From NCBI RefSeq assembly GCF_001514065.1, contig NZ_KQ948425.1, positions 178,067 to 242,066 on the forward strand: DNA of 64,000 nt, read 5' to 3'. Shown here piece by piece: positions 26,837 to 35,578 of this stretch. Both the position numbers and the translations under genes were made by a program. Under the pieces are notes generated by a model. The model did not search any database, was not told the origin of the DNA, and saw nothing but the letters and a program-made list of their open reading frames with translations. Origin of the DNA: Streptomyces antibioticus. Lineage in GTDB: Bacteria > Actinomycetota > Actinomycetes > Streptomycetales > Streptomycetaceae. Each line of letters opens with the position of its first letter. The first letter of the stretch is position 1.

Positions 26837-27524
26837 ACTTGCTTCCGCCATGTATGGCGCGGTGCCTTCCGTCCCGGGCGTCTCGGGGTCGCCATGATCT
26901 GCCGTCACCCCTTTTCCGAACGCGAAGCTGTGAGGCACATGGCCCGGTTCCGCATGGGCGAGTGCATTCTCCGCCGCAAACCGATCGAAGGCGGCAAGGA
27001 GAGGGAATCCGGCGCGGCCACCGGCCAGGAACGGTCGCTCGGGCTGCGGCAATCGACGTAGGCGGCATCATCTGGTGCGAGCACCCTCCCTCCGTCCGGG
27101 ACAGTGACGGACGGTACGGACGAGGCATCGAGTGCCTCCGTGCGGTGTGCTGTTGGCACTTCCCACGGACGACCTCGCCGTCAACTCCCTAGAGAGCGAT
27201 CGTTCGCAATTCCCCATCGGCAGCCGAGTCGTCGCGCGGCGCCGAGCGGCAAGCCAGTCAAAGCCACCAGCGACAGAGCGCTTCCAACCACACTCGGCGC
27301 CCCTGGGCGGGTCAACCATACGAAGGGCTCACCCGTCCCGCAGAACAACTAGGGAGCGCTTCAATTGGCGAGTGAGCGTGCGGGGTTGGCGATTGGAGCG
27401 CATGACGTCAACGGCTCGTGGGAGTTGGGCGGCGAGACGCCCGGTCGAAGGCCTGACGACGTGCGGACGGGCCGCCTCCACATGGAAAGAGGCAGCCCGT
27501 CGTGGCGTCGTGGGAAGTGCTGCG
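26837..27524. other. no gene recognised
   Basis: The 688 bp between the EFE-like gene and the next secreted protein contain only short, unconvincing frames on both strands. A minus frame around 26900-27050 has coding-like composition (LLAAFDRFAAENALAHAEPG) but no family I know. A divergent regulator for the palindrome at 26815 would be expected here and is not seen. Confidence 0.4.
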
Positions 27525-27908
27525 TCAGCACATGCGTAGACCTCCCCAGGGGTCGGTGGGAGTGTAAACGTCCACCGCCGGGACGTTGCCCCACTGGCCG
27601 TTGTCGAGCTGCGTCCAGTACCAGATGTCGTTGCCACCGGCGTGAGTGTCGCCGTATCCCCAGCAGGCGAACCAACTGAAGCTCGTGTTGAGCTGTCCCC
27701 TGATCCCGGACGCGTACGAGCGGTGCTGATAGCCCCTGGCACCGACGCGGTTGCCGCACCACAGTTTGCCGTCACTGCGGACTCCGCACTCGGCGACGGC
27801 GCTCTGCTTGGAGGCCGGGGCGGCGGTGGCAGGGCCGACCCCGGTGGCCAGGCCTGTGGTCAGGGCGACGGCGGCGAGAACGAGGGCCATCTTCTTGCGT
27901 ACGGACAC
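27525..27908 (-). CDS. small secreted protein, SH3-like
   Basis: A 127-residue exported protein. GTG 27908 is chosen because AGGAGG precedes it at good distance and the signal peptide follows (RKKMALVLAAVALTTGLATG, cleavage near ATA-AP). The mature part has Cys pairs and aromatic strands: CGVRSDGKLWCGNRVGARGY, SFSWFACWGYGDTHAG, WYWTQLDNGQWG. It resembles small SH3-domain extracellular proteins of Streptomyces. Function unknown. Confidence 0.7.
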   Translation of the reverse strand: MSVRKKMALVLAAVALTTGLATGVGPATAAPASKQSAVAECGVRSDGKLWCGNRVGARGYQHRSYASGIRGQLNTSFSWFACWGYGDTHAGGNDIWYWTQLDNGQWGNVPAVDVYTPTDPWGGLRMC

Positions 27909-28320
27909 GTTTCCTCCTGCTGTGGACTCCGGGCGGAGCGCGATACGGGATGGACGAACCGGTGGAGCGGGGCTCCTCTCACCGCGGACGGCACGCGCGA
28001 ACTCCCGCTCCCACGTGCCGTCACTCCGGATGCTGCGACGTGGGCAACGGTCCTCGCGACAGGCAGGAGGCAGCAATCTTTTCGACAAGGGCCGAAACCA
28101 TGGGTGCTGGAAGCCAACAGCCCGGCGCCCAGGTGTGTGGACGTAGGCAGGACCGCCTCGCCATCGCGGCGAGAGCTGATCAAGGCGATCACCCGGCACC
28201 AGTCCCACGTCCCGGAGGCCAACCGCAGCAGTACTGCCGCTGCCAGCCACCCCTTTGCGGCTGAGTGCGGGACCGCCAACCGAAGCGTCCAGTACGCCAA
28301 CGGGCGAGATCCGATCTACG

Positions 28321-28342
28321 ACTGGAGTACTAGTACTCCAGT
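28321..28342. repeat. perfect 22-bp palindrome beside an IS630 remnant
   Basis: ACTGGAGTACTAGTACTCCA plus GT is fully self-complementary, centred on CTAG. IS630/Tc1-type elements insert at TA, often in CTAG, and the transposase remnant begins about 50 bp further on, so this may be an element end or an excision scar. Confidence 0.4.
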
Positions 28343-28389
28343 GAGAGTTCTTCGTTTTGCCTGGTCAGCGGCCTGGTGCCGGTGAGTGT

Positions 28390-28830
28390 AGCCGGGCTGC
28401 GCCGGGGGTGGAGGGGTGGGTCAGGCCGGTTACGGCTATGAAGCCGTCGAGGGTGTCGGGCCGGTACTGAAAGCATTTGAGCCGGTTGCTGACGAGTGCC
28501 TCGAGACGGTCGAGAACGACAACGGCAGGGTTGGCCAGACTTCGATTGACGTGTGCCCGTTACCCACTTCGGCGATCAGCTCGCGCATGGCGTGGGAGAC
28601 GTGGGTGTTCAGGCGGTCCCAGATCAGCACGGTCGGTGCCTTGACGAGCTGGTGGACGTCGGCGACGAGTGCGATGAAGTCCCGCTCGTCCATGCTGCGG
28701 CGCTTTCCTTGGCCCGCTCGATGGGTGCGCTGACGGTGGCACAGCCGGGTCCGCGAGCCCGGTCGTCTCGACTCGACCTGATCGGCCGGTGGCTCTGTCC
28801 GGCCCTCGTGCACTGGTGATTCAGGGGGTG
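28390..28830 (-). pseudogene. IS630-family transposase C-terminal remnant
   Basis: The minus strand carries MDERDFIALVADVHQLVKAP, TVLIWDRLNTHVSHAMREL (the DDE-domain segment with the second Asp) and, in another frame, LEALVSNRLKCFQYRPDTLD, the usual end of IS630 transposases. The piece between, with the final Glu, is missing and the frame changes, so the enzyme is dead. Confidence 0.7.
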
Positions 28831-28837
28831 GCTTTCG

Positions 28838-29497
28838 CTACAGACCCACCACGGGGGCCAGTTGGGAGCGAAGGGTGCCGGCGTGGGGCTGTAGGGCGCC
28901 GTCGAAGGCGGCGGATCCGATGGTGAAGGCGTCGGCTCCGGCTGCTGCAAGCGCCTGTATCTGGTCGGTGCTGGTGATCGAGCCGGCTACGACCAGACGG
29001 CCGGTGGTGGCGGCGCGAGCGGCACGGACCAGGTCGAGAGGGTCGGCATCGGTGGCGCGGTACGCGAGGAGGTCGACGCCGGCGCAGCCCGCGGCCTCCG
29101 CTCGTCGGCAGTCATCGGCGATGCGATCGGGGGTGCCGGCGAGGCGGGTGGGGTGCCCCAGGGGTTCTCCCGGGAAGGGCAGGAAGCCGATGGATGTGCC
29201 GTGCAGGAGGTGAAGGGTCTCCTCGATCCAGGTACCGCCCATCAGCCAGTCCACGCCGAGTTCGGTGGCCGTTCGTACCGAGGCAAGAGCCTGGTCCCGG
29301 TGGGTGCTGACGACTTCGAGGTAGGTGGAGACGCCCATGTTCTTGAGGCGGGTGTGGAGCTTGGCGAGGGTATCGGGGTGGACACCGATGTCCTTGAATC
29401 CAATGTGGGTTATGCCGAGATCCTCGATGGTGTCGAGGACTTCGAGGCAGTCGGTGACGGTGCGGTCGTCGCGGGTGAGCATGAAGATGAAGTCCAT
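28838..29497 (-). CDS. TIM-barrel protein of unknown reaction in a four-carbon acid sugar operon
   Basis: A 219-residue beta/alpha-barrel. Alternating strands are visible (FIFMLTRDD, GITHIGFKDIG, STYLEVVS, GVDWLMGG, GVDLLAY, LVVAGSI), and the C-terminal phosphate-binding loops (AGSITSTDQIQALAAAGADA, FTIGSAAFDG) recall HisA/HisF- or NanE-like barrels. It is the third gene after the DUF1537 kinase and the PdxA-like dehydrogenase (45-bp gap), so its substrate is probably phosphorylated. It could act as epimerase, isomerase or lyase on the pathway product. I cannot choose. Confidence 0.8.
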   Translation of the reverse strand: MDFIFMLTRDDRTVTDCLEVLDTIEDLGITHIGFKDIGVHPDTLAKLHTRLKNMGVSTYLEVVSTHRDQALASVRTATELGVDWLMGGTWIEETLHLLHGTSIGFLPFPGEPLGHPTRLAGTPDRIADDCRRAEAAGCAGVDLLAYRATDADPLDLVRAARAATTGRLVVAGSITSTDQIQALAAAGADAFTIGSAAFDGALQPHAGTLRSQLAPVVGL

Positions 29498-29542
29498 GGT
29501 GTCCTTCGGTTCTCTGTTCCGGGGCTGGTGTGAGCCGGTGGG

Positions 29543-30532
29543 TCAGGAGCGGTCCGGTGCTCCTGAGGACAGGCGGTCGGCGTGTGTCAGGGCGGCGAGC
29601 AGGCTGGTGTGGTCGGCCGTGCCGAGACCGGCGATGTCGAACGCGGTGCCGTGGTCGACGCTGGTGCGGACGAAGGGCAGGCCGATGGTGATGTTGACGC
29701 CGTGCTCGATCCCGAGGTACTTGACGGGGATGAGGCCCTGGTCGTGGTACTGGGCGACCACGGCGTCGAAGGCTCCGGCGCGGGCTCGCATGAAGACGGT
29801 GTCGGCAGGCCAGGGTCCGCTGGCCTCTATGCCTTCGCTCTGCGCGGTCTGGATGGCGGGGGTGATGATGTCCAGGTCCTCACGGCCGAAAAGGCCGTTC
29901 TCCCCTGCGTGGGGGTTGAGGCCGGCGACGGCGATGCGGGGGGTGGGTAGGCCGCTGCGCTGGAGCGTGCGGTGGGTGAGGCGGATGATGTCGAGTACGC
30001 GGTCCGTGGTGATCGCGTCGATCGCGGTGCGCAGTGACTGGTGCACGGTGACCAGGACGGTCCGCAGTTCGTCGGTGGCCATCATCATCGCGTAGTCCGT
30101 GGTGTTGGACAGGTCAGCGAGGATCTCGGTGTGCCCGGGGTAGGGGACGCCGGACAGACGCAGTGCCTCCTTGTTGATCGGTGCGGTCACCAGAGCCCGT
30201 ATCTCGTGGGCCATCGCGAGCTGGATACCGCGGCGGACGTAACTGAAGGACGCCGCTCCGGCTCGGGCGTCGAGGGCGCCCCAGGACAGGTCGGCGGGCA
30301 GGGCACCCTCGGCGAGGACGTCCACGGTGCCGGGTGCGAACTTCGCCTGGTCCACTGATGAGATGGAGCGGAGTGCGAGCTGAGTGTCGGCGATCTCGTC
30401 GGCGCGGGCGAGGACGCCGATGTCGCCGATGACGACGACGGGCACGGTAAGCCGGGAATCGGCGCAGGCCTTGAGGGTGATCTCGGGGCCGATGCCGCAG
30501 GGGTCGCCCATTGTGATGGCGATCGGGGTCAT
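29543..30532 (-). CDS. PdxA-family 4-phospho-threonate-type dehydrogenase (PdxA2-like)
   Basis: A 329-residue member of the PdxA family from ATG 30532, which overlaps the stop of the kinase gene (ATGA). Family marks: AITMGDPCGIGPEITLKA at the start and three metal-binding His segments, YPGHTEIL, GLNPHAGENG and YHDQGLIPVKY. Beside a DUF1537 kinase, PdxA2 proteins oxidise and decarboxylate 4-phospho-D-threonate or the erythronate analogue to dihydroxyacetone phosphate, instead of serving vitamin B6 synthesis. The context makes that role likely here. Confidence 0.88.
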   Translation of the reverse strand: MTPIAITMGDPCGIGPEITLKACADSRLTVPVVVIGDIGVLARADEIADTQLALRSISSVDQAKFAPGTVDVLAEGALPADLSWGALDARAGAASFSYVRRGIQLAMAHEIRALVTAPINKEALRLSGVPYPGHTEILADLSNTTDYAMMMATDELRTVLVTVHQSLRTAIDAITTDRVLDIIRLTHRTLQRSGLPTPRIAVAGLNPHAGENGLFGREDLDIITPAIQTAQSEGIEASGPWPADTVFMRARAGAFDAVVAQYHDQGLIPVKYLGIEHGVNITIGLPFVRTSVDHGTAFDIAGLGTADHTSLLAALTHADRLSSGAPDRS

Positions 30533-31722
30533 GGATGCGCTCCTGAGTCGAGGCGATGTCGGATGAGGTGGCACAGGCGCAGGAGCAGGGCGTCGTCGCC
30601 GAAGCCGCCTGCCTTGATCAGCACGGGAAGGGGGAGTCGTCCGATCAGGGATCCGCGGACGACGCCGGGTTCGGGCTCGTCGAGCAGGTCGATGCCGCTG
30701 GCTCCGAGGGGCTGGAGCACGGTGGTAGCCGTTTCTCCCCCGGTGATCACGAGTGCGTCGACCAGGCGGTCTTCGGTCAGCGCCTTGACGACTGCCGCCT
30801 GGGAGCAGGCGAGTGCTTGTGCGGTCTGTGGCGTGTGGCGTTCATCGGGTGTCTGCAGGGCGACGATGGGAGCCGTCAGGCGTCGCAACATCTGGACGGC
30901 CGGGGTCGGATCGACAGTGACGGTGACACCCTGCACGTCCACGCTGGTGCGTAGCTTGGCCAGCTGCCGTCGGGTCGCCGGGTTGGTGCTGCCGACCACG
31001 ATCAAGGGACGTCGGGCCGGGGCAGGCAGTAGTGCAGCGCTGCCCGTAGGGCGTGCGCACCTTCGGGCCAGGGCGGCCGCCAGACCTGGGGAGCCGACCC
31101 ACAGCACTTCGTCGAGCCGGGGCACCGCTGCCACCAGACGGTCGAGGTCGCCGTCTTCAGCGGCGGAGTAGACGATCAGGTCACCGTTGCCGATAAGGTC
31201 AGGCAGTTCAGCCGCCCGGACCGGCTGCACAGGCACGGCTTCCGGGAACAGCACGGCGAGGTCCGAGCACCGTACGGGGTGTACGGGGTCGCGGGCGTAG
31301 TCGCTCTCATGGACCGGTACGCCCCGCACATACTGGACTCCTTCCACCGTTGCTCTGCCTTCCGCGGGGAAGGCTGGGGCGATGACGACGGCCCGCCTCC
31401 GCGATCCCGCCCATGCGGCCCGGACCTCTGCCGCGACATGACCGCGCAGGGTGGAATCCACCGTCTTGAAGAGCAACTCTGAGCCGGCGAACAGGCGGGC
31501 CGCCCGCCACGTCCGTGAAGCGGCAGCCTCCTCGTCCAGCAGTCGGGTCCCGAGGTCAACCGCACTCACGCCCACGGCGTGCCGCATCGCGCCCGCTGGC
31601 GTGGTGAGCAGGATCCGGGCGTCGTAACCTGCCTGGCGGAACGGCGCGGCACCGTCCCCTGCGCTGGTGAGGTCATCCGCCAGGATGGCGATACCCCTTC
31701 GCACGTCGTCGCGGAATGTCAT
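30529..31722 (-). CDS. four-carbon acid sugar kinase (DUF1537 family)
   Basis: A 397-residue kinase. The N-terminal domain has the family signature IAILADDLTSAGDGAAPF (about 10-27), with KTVDSTLRGHVAAE further on; the C-terminal nucleotide-binding domain has VVGSTNPATRRQL, LVITGGETATTVLQ and IKAGGFGDDALL. DUF1537 kinases such as DtnK and OtnK phosphorylate D-threonate or D-erythronate at C4. No separate dehydrogenase for an L-threonate route is present, so D-threonate or D-erythronate is the better guess. First gene of the three-gene minus-strand operon. Confidence 0.9.
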   Translation of the reverse strand: MTFRDDVRRGIAILADDLTSAGDGAAPFRQAGYDARILLTTPAGAMRHAVGVSAVDLGTRLLDEEAAASRTWRAARLFAGSELLFKTVDSTLRGHVAAEVRAAWAGSRRRAVVIAPAFPAEGRATVEGVQYVRGVPVHESDYARDPVHPVRCSDLAVLFPEAVPVQPVRAAELPDLIGNGDLIVYSAAEDGDLDRLVAAVPRLDEVLWVGSPGLAAALARRCARPTGSAALLPAPARRPLIVVGSTNPATRRQLAKLRTSVDVQGVTVTVDPTPAVQMLRRLTAPIVALQTPDERHTPQTAQALACSQAAVVKALTEDRLVDALVITGGETATTVLQPLGASGIDLLDEPEPGVVRGSLIGRLPLPVLIKAGGFGDDALLLRLCHLIRHRLDSGAHP

Positions 31723-31800
31723 GCCCCACCTCTCCGTCAGCCACCCTCTTCTGTGACCAGATCAATAGTCTTTGAGCTGAAGGAGCAGGACAAACGATTC

Positions 31801-31821
31801 ATTCTCACAAGACCTGTGAAT
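31801..31821. promoter_or_regulatory. candidate LysR box
   Basis: ATTCTCACAAGACCTGTGAA plus T is an imperfect inverted repeat (ATTCnCA...TGnGAAT) in the 110-bp region between the LysR gene and the divergent kinase operon, the position and shape expected for a LysR autoregulatory site. Confidence 0.5.
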
Positions 31822-31832
31822 AGAGTTCACGC

Positions 31833-32735
31833 ATGCGATGGTCGGGCCTTCCTCCTCTGAATACGCTGCTGCCCTTCGAGGCAACCGTCCGGCACGCGAG
31901 CATGACCGCGGCGGCGCAGGAACTGCACGTCACACACGGCGCGGTGAGCCGACAGATCCAGAACCTGGAACGGTCCCTTGGAATATCGCTGTTCGAGCGA
32001 CAGACACGCGCCCTGCGCCCGACCCCTCAGGCTCGACAGCTGGCTGCCGTCGTCCGGGACGCGCTCGATCAAATCGATGCGACAGCCCGGCAGATCGCAC
32101 AGCGCACACCCGCAGGACCGCTCACCCTCTCCTGTGAGCCCACACTCCTGATGCGATGGCTCATTCCCCGGCTCCCCGATCTGGCAGTGAACGTGCCGGA
32201 CGTCGCCGTCCACCTGTCTGCAGCCGGCGGCCCCGTCTTCTTCGAGCGGGACAACATCGACCTCGCGATCCGCCGAGACGACTTTCCGTTCCCCGAAGCC
32301 GCGAGTCGAACCCGCTTGTTCGCTGAGCGGATCGGCCCCGTCTGCCGGCCCGATCTCGCGACCCGCCTGACCGGCGCCGCCGACGTCTCTCAGGTAACCC
32401 TTCTGCACACCGACACACGACCGCAGGCGTGGGACGACTGGCGACGTATCACCGGCATGAAAGCAGAGCCCGCCTCCCAGCAGACCCTGGAACACTTCTA
32501 CCTGACCCTCCAGGCCGCCGCGGCCGGCGTCGGGGTCGCGATCGCCCCGTATGCCGTCGCCCGTGACGACTTGGAGCGAGGGCAACTCGTCGCACCCTTC
32601 GGTTTCGTCCCCGACGGCACCAGTTACCACCTCCTCAGCCGTCAGCCACCCGAGCAAGACGGACGCGTCCGCCGGCTGACGGCATGGCTGCAGGCCAAAA
32701 CAAGCCAGCTGGAAGACGATGCCGAACCGGTGTGA
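31833..32735 (+). CDS. LysR family transcriptional regulator (GcvA-like)
   Basis: A 300-residue LysR protein. The winged helix is LNTLLPFEATVRHASMTAAA, QELHVTHGAVSRQIQNLERS (residues about 8-50), the type found in GcvA-like regulators. The effector domain includes LTLSCEPTLLMRWLIPRLPD and ERDNIDLAIRRDDFP. It is divergent from the acid-sugar kinase operon and probably activates it in response to threonate/erythronate or a pathway intermediate. Confidence 0.88.
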   Translation: MRWSGLPPLNTLLPFEATVRHASMTAAAQELHVTHGAVSRQIQNLERSLGISLFERQTRALRPTPQARQLAAVVRDALDQIDATARQIAQRTPAGPLTLSCEPTLLMRWLIPRLPDLAVNVPDVAVHLSAAGGPVFFERDNIDLAIRRDDFPFPEAASRTRLFAERIGPVCRPDLATRLTGAADVSQVTLLHTDTRPQAWDDWRRITGMKAEPASQQTLEHFYLTLQAAAAGVGVAIAPYAVARDDLERGQLVAPFGFVPDGTSYHLLSRQPPEQDGRVRRLTAWLQAKTSQLEDDAEPV

Positions 32736-32773
32736 CCGCTGGGCTGTCGGACCGTCGTCGCCCACTGTTCCCT

Positions 32774-33130
32774 CTACGGTTGCGGCAGTAGATACCAGAT
32801 CCACTCGGGCAGGCCGCCGCGGTGAGGTACACGCATCCCCTGTGCCGGCGGTACCGCACGGTGCGGCCGATCGAAAGGTGCGTACCGCCAGCCATGAACC
32901 CGACACCGGTCGCATGCACGCTCTGTTCGCAAGATCTCGGCCTCAACTTCGGCGGACAGACGCGTGGGACTGTTCCGCGGCCGTCGCGAACGGTACAGCA
33001 GGCCAGGCAGGCCCTCGCGTTCGAGCTTCTGGCCCGGCTGTGCGCCACGAGCGCCGAGGTGGCCAGGAATGCGATGGGGCGCCTGTGGAGCAGCATCGTC
33101 CACCAAGCACGGTTGGTTCCGTCGCCCCGC
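32774..33130 (-). pseudogene. IS481-family transposase remnant
   Basis: The minus strand reads LEREGLPGLLYRSRRPRNSP and TRLSAEVEAEILRTERA, the segment between the helix-turn-helix and catalytic core of IS481-type transposases. Preceding and following parts lie in other frames (WTMLLHRRPIAFLATS and PAQGMRVPH). Degenerate; no catalytic domain left. Confidence 0.6.
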
Positions 33131-33818
33131 TGACCGTTCCCTTCCTCCCCCGCATCGTTGCCGACCCCTCGGCGCATCACCGCGCGGACATCCTTGGCCT
33201 GGCCACAGCGGCCGCCCGACAGCAGCATTGGAGGCAGGTCACACGCGACACGTTCCTCAAAGTGGCCACGCAGGACTGGCTCTACGACTGCGGCGGCTAC
33301 GCGATGAACTGATCCATCGAGGCGTCACGCATCGCCGTCACCGCCGACGCCGGCCTTCTCCTGCCGCTCCTTCACAACCCGGACCCCGGGATGCGCGCCT
33401 CGGCCTGCTACGCCCTGGCCACCGCGCTTGCGGCGAAACCGGCCGCATCGCAGGCGCCCTTCGCACCCACCTGGCGGTCGAGCAGACCACCAGGGTTCGC
33501 GCGAGCCTCGTGCTGGCCGTCGCCGAACTCGACCACGAGGACGCCGACCCACGCGCCGCAGCCTGGGCCCGCGCTCTTTGGCCCGACCCCACGCAGCGGG
33601 CAGATGTCCGCGTGTCGGCCGCGCTCGCCTGGCTCTGCCTGGTGGACGACCCCGTTCCCGACGAAGTGCGCACAACGCTCGACACCCTCGTCACCGATGA
33701 CCTGGCCCGCATGCTCGACAACGTCCCATGGCCCACGCATGTCGACGACGAGCAAGGTTTCGCCCGCACACTCGACCAGATGCTGGGCAAGGCTGAACGG
33801 GCCCTCCCGCCCTGCTGA
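33120..33818 (+). pseudogene. HEAT-repeat protein, broken by a stop and a frameshift
   Basis: Reading from about 33120: VPFLPRIVADPSAHHRADIL and TFLKVATQDWLYDCGGYAMN, TGA at 33310-33312, then in the same frame IAVTADAGLLLPLLHNPDPG and MRASACYALATALAAK. Near 33440 the sense moves to another frame: GRIAGALRTHLAVEQTTRVR, ASLVLAVAELDHEDADPR, ending at 33818. Repeated helix pairs around PDPGMRASACYALA are HEAT-like. At least two lesions, so not functional as a whole. Confidence 0.65.
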
Positions 33819-33943
33819 CCCCAGCGAACGACGACGGATCTTTGCCCCTGGACAGTTCAACCCGCGCATAACCGAAGGGGAACAGCTACCGTGCTCAGCT
33901 CACCGAGCGGCGACGTCGGTCGGGCGGACCGGGTTCACCCGGG

Positions 33944-34714
33944 TCACCACTCCAGCGGGGCGACCAGGAACGGCACGGTGTCGGGAGCCGCTTTGCGCGC
34001 GGCCAGCTGCCGGACACCGGACTCGCCGACCCCGGCGCGCAGCGGTGCCTTCGCGCCGTCGCGGATGGTCGCGGCGACGGCCTCGGCAACCTCCTCGACC
34101 GACACCGGGTCGCCGCGGAACGGCCCGAGCTTGCCCAGCAGCGGACGGTAGGGGCTGTCGTCGTCGAGGTACGACGAACTGCGTTCGGCACCACCGGAGT
34201 TCACCGCCGGCGGCTCCAGGATGTGCACCGAGATCCCGAAGCGGCCGGACTCGATGGCAATCGTCTCGGCCAGCGCCTCAAGGGCGTGCTTGGAGGCGCC
34301 GTAGGGGCCGATCAGCGGAATGACGAAACGGCCCTGCACGCTGGAGACGAAGATCAGCTGCCCGGAGCCCCGCTCGCGCATCTGCGGCAGAACCCCCTGC
34401 GCCACCCGCAGCGCCCCGAACGTATTGAGCTCGAACAGGTCGCGGACCGCGTCCAGCGGAACCGTCTCGACAGGCGCCCGCACGGTCGTACCGGCGTTAC
34501 TCACCAGCACGTCCACCCGCCCGGAGGCGGCGAGAGCGGCGTCGACCGACGCCTGGTCGGTGACGTCGAGCCGGAGCTTCAGTGCCGCGGGGACGTCCTC
34601 CAGCGCGGCCACGTCCCGCGCCGTCGCGATGACCTCATGTCCTTGCCCGGCCAGCGCGACGGCAATACCCCGGCCTATACCCCGGGAGGCTCCTGTGATC
34701 AGTACGCGTGCCAT
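33944..34714 (-). CDS. SDR family oxidoreductase under TetR control
   Basis: A 256-residue classical SDR: TGASRGIG (about 7-14), SNAGTT (the usual NNAG varied to SNAG), catalytic VSSVQGRF and YGASKHA. Its upstream region holds a TATGTA-N8-TACATA site at 34769, the same motif as in front of the TetR gene at 35439. The TetR product probably represses both. Substrate unknown. Confidence 0.9.
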   Translation of the reverse strand: MARVLITGASRGIGRGIAVALAGQGHEVIATARDVAALEDVPAALKLRLDVTDQASVDAALAASGRVDVLVSNAGTTVRAPVETVPLDAVRDLFELNTFGALRVAQGVLPQMRERGSGQLIFVSSVQGRFVIPLIGPYGASKHALEALAETIAIESGRFGISVHILEPPAVNSGGAERSSSYLDDDSPYRPLLGKLGPFRGDPVSVEEVAEAVAATIRDGAKAPLRAGVGESGVRQLAARKAAPDTVPFLVAPLEW

Positions 34715-34768
34715 GACTGCTCCCTTCGTACGTTGTGGCTCTTCCGATGGGCCTCACCGACCCAATCC

Positions 34769-34788
34769 TATGTATGTAAGCATACATA
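34769..34788. promoter_or_regulatory. TetR operator, TATGTA-N8-TACATA, SDR copy
   Basis: TATGTATGTAAGCATACATA: arms of 8 bp with a 4-bp centre. AT-rich in a GC-rich setting and 55 bp upstream of the SDR start. A second site with identical outer arms and spacing lies at 35455. Confidence 0.75.
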
Positions 34789-34830
34789 TCTGAGGGCGGC
34801 ACCTTCGGCAGGCCGAAGGGAGCATCGCTG

Positions 34831-35439
34831 TCAGCGGCGGGGAGCCTTTGGGGAAACGCCGGCCGCGCGCTGGACCAGGACGTCGCGCATCGACTCGAAC
34901 GGTGAGGGGCTGTGCAGCGCCCGCGCGGTGATCATGGCGCCCTCGACACCGGCCAGGATGGCGTCGGACAGACTCTGCGCGGCACTGGGCGCCACCCCGA
35001 ACTCCACCAAGTGGTAGGCGACCCGGTCGATGACCCGGCCATAGGCCCGCCGCCCGACATCCTTCGCCTCTTCCACGTCCTGCGCCGCACCCTCGATGAC
35101 CAGGGGCGCGATCCCGCACCCCCTGGCATACCCGCTGGCCACCATCTCGTCGCGGCCGACGTCGACGTAACGCGCCACGAACGCAGACGCGGAATCCGTC
35201 TCGGCCGCCACCTGGTCGATCACGCCGATCAGGCCGTGGGCGTGCGCCTCGGCCGCCTCCACGGCAAGCTGCGCCTTGCCGCCGGGGAAGTGGAAGTACA
35301 CCGAACCGCGGGGCGCGTCCGCACGCCTCAGCACCTCGGCGAAGACCGTCGCGTTGTAACCGCGCTCCCGCATCAGCTCGGTCGCCGCCCGCACCATCCG
35401 CTGCCGGACGTCAGATCGCTGGCCCAAGGCTCCGCCCAC
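34831..35439 (-). CDS. TetR family repressor (LmrA/YxaF-like)
   Basis: A 202-residue repressor from GTG 35439, with a purine-rich RBS (GGAAGAAGAGG). The helix-turn-helix is FAEVLRRADAPRGSVYFHFP (about 33-52), with the PRGSVYFHFPGGKAQL turn typical of the LmrA/YxaF group. The C-terminal domain is FVARYVDVGRDEMVASGYAR, GCGIAPLVIEGA. It lies between the SDR gene it probably controls and a broken alcohol dehydrogenase that starts on the other side of operator 35455. Confidence 0.88.
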   Translation of the reverse strand: MGGALGQRSDVRQRMVRAATELMRERGYNATVFAEVLRRADAPRGSVYFHFPGGKAQLAVEAAEAHAHGLIGVIDQVAAETDSASAFVARYVDVGRDEMVASGYARGCGIAPLVIEGAAQDVEEAKDVGRRAYGRVIDRVAYHLVEFGVAPSAAQSLSDAILAGVEGAMITARALHSPSPFESMRDVLVQRAAGVSPKAPRR

Positions 35440-35454
35440 CCTCTTCTTCCTACC

Positions 35455-35474
35455 TATGTATGCTCTAATACATA
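35455..35474. promoter_or_regulatory. TetR operator, TATGTA-N8-TACATA, TetR/ADH copy
   Basis: TATGTATGCTCTAATACATA lies between the divergent TetR and alcohol dehydrogenase genes, 16 bp from the TetR start, so it suits autoregulation. Confidence 0.75.
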
Positions 35475-35578
35475 CTATCGCTGTTGGCCTTGCAGGTCAC
35501 CACGATCCGGCCAACGGCCCGCACCGTGACGCTCTCGCGTTCCCTCCGGCAGCACCCGGTCGCCGGAATCGAAGCACC

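Noticed and set aside
27345..27362. GGGAGCGCTTC as a LacI-type (CebR-like) operator
   Set aside because: Only about 11 of 14 positions fit and no sugar-uptake or LacI gene is near.
29543..30532. PdxA of vitamin B6 synthesis
   Set aside because: Operon with a DUF1537 kinase and a LysR regulator points to the PdxA2-type catabolic role.
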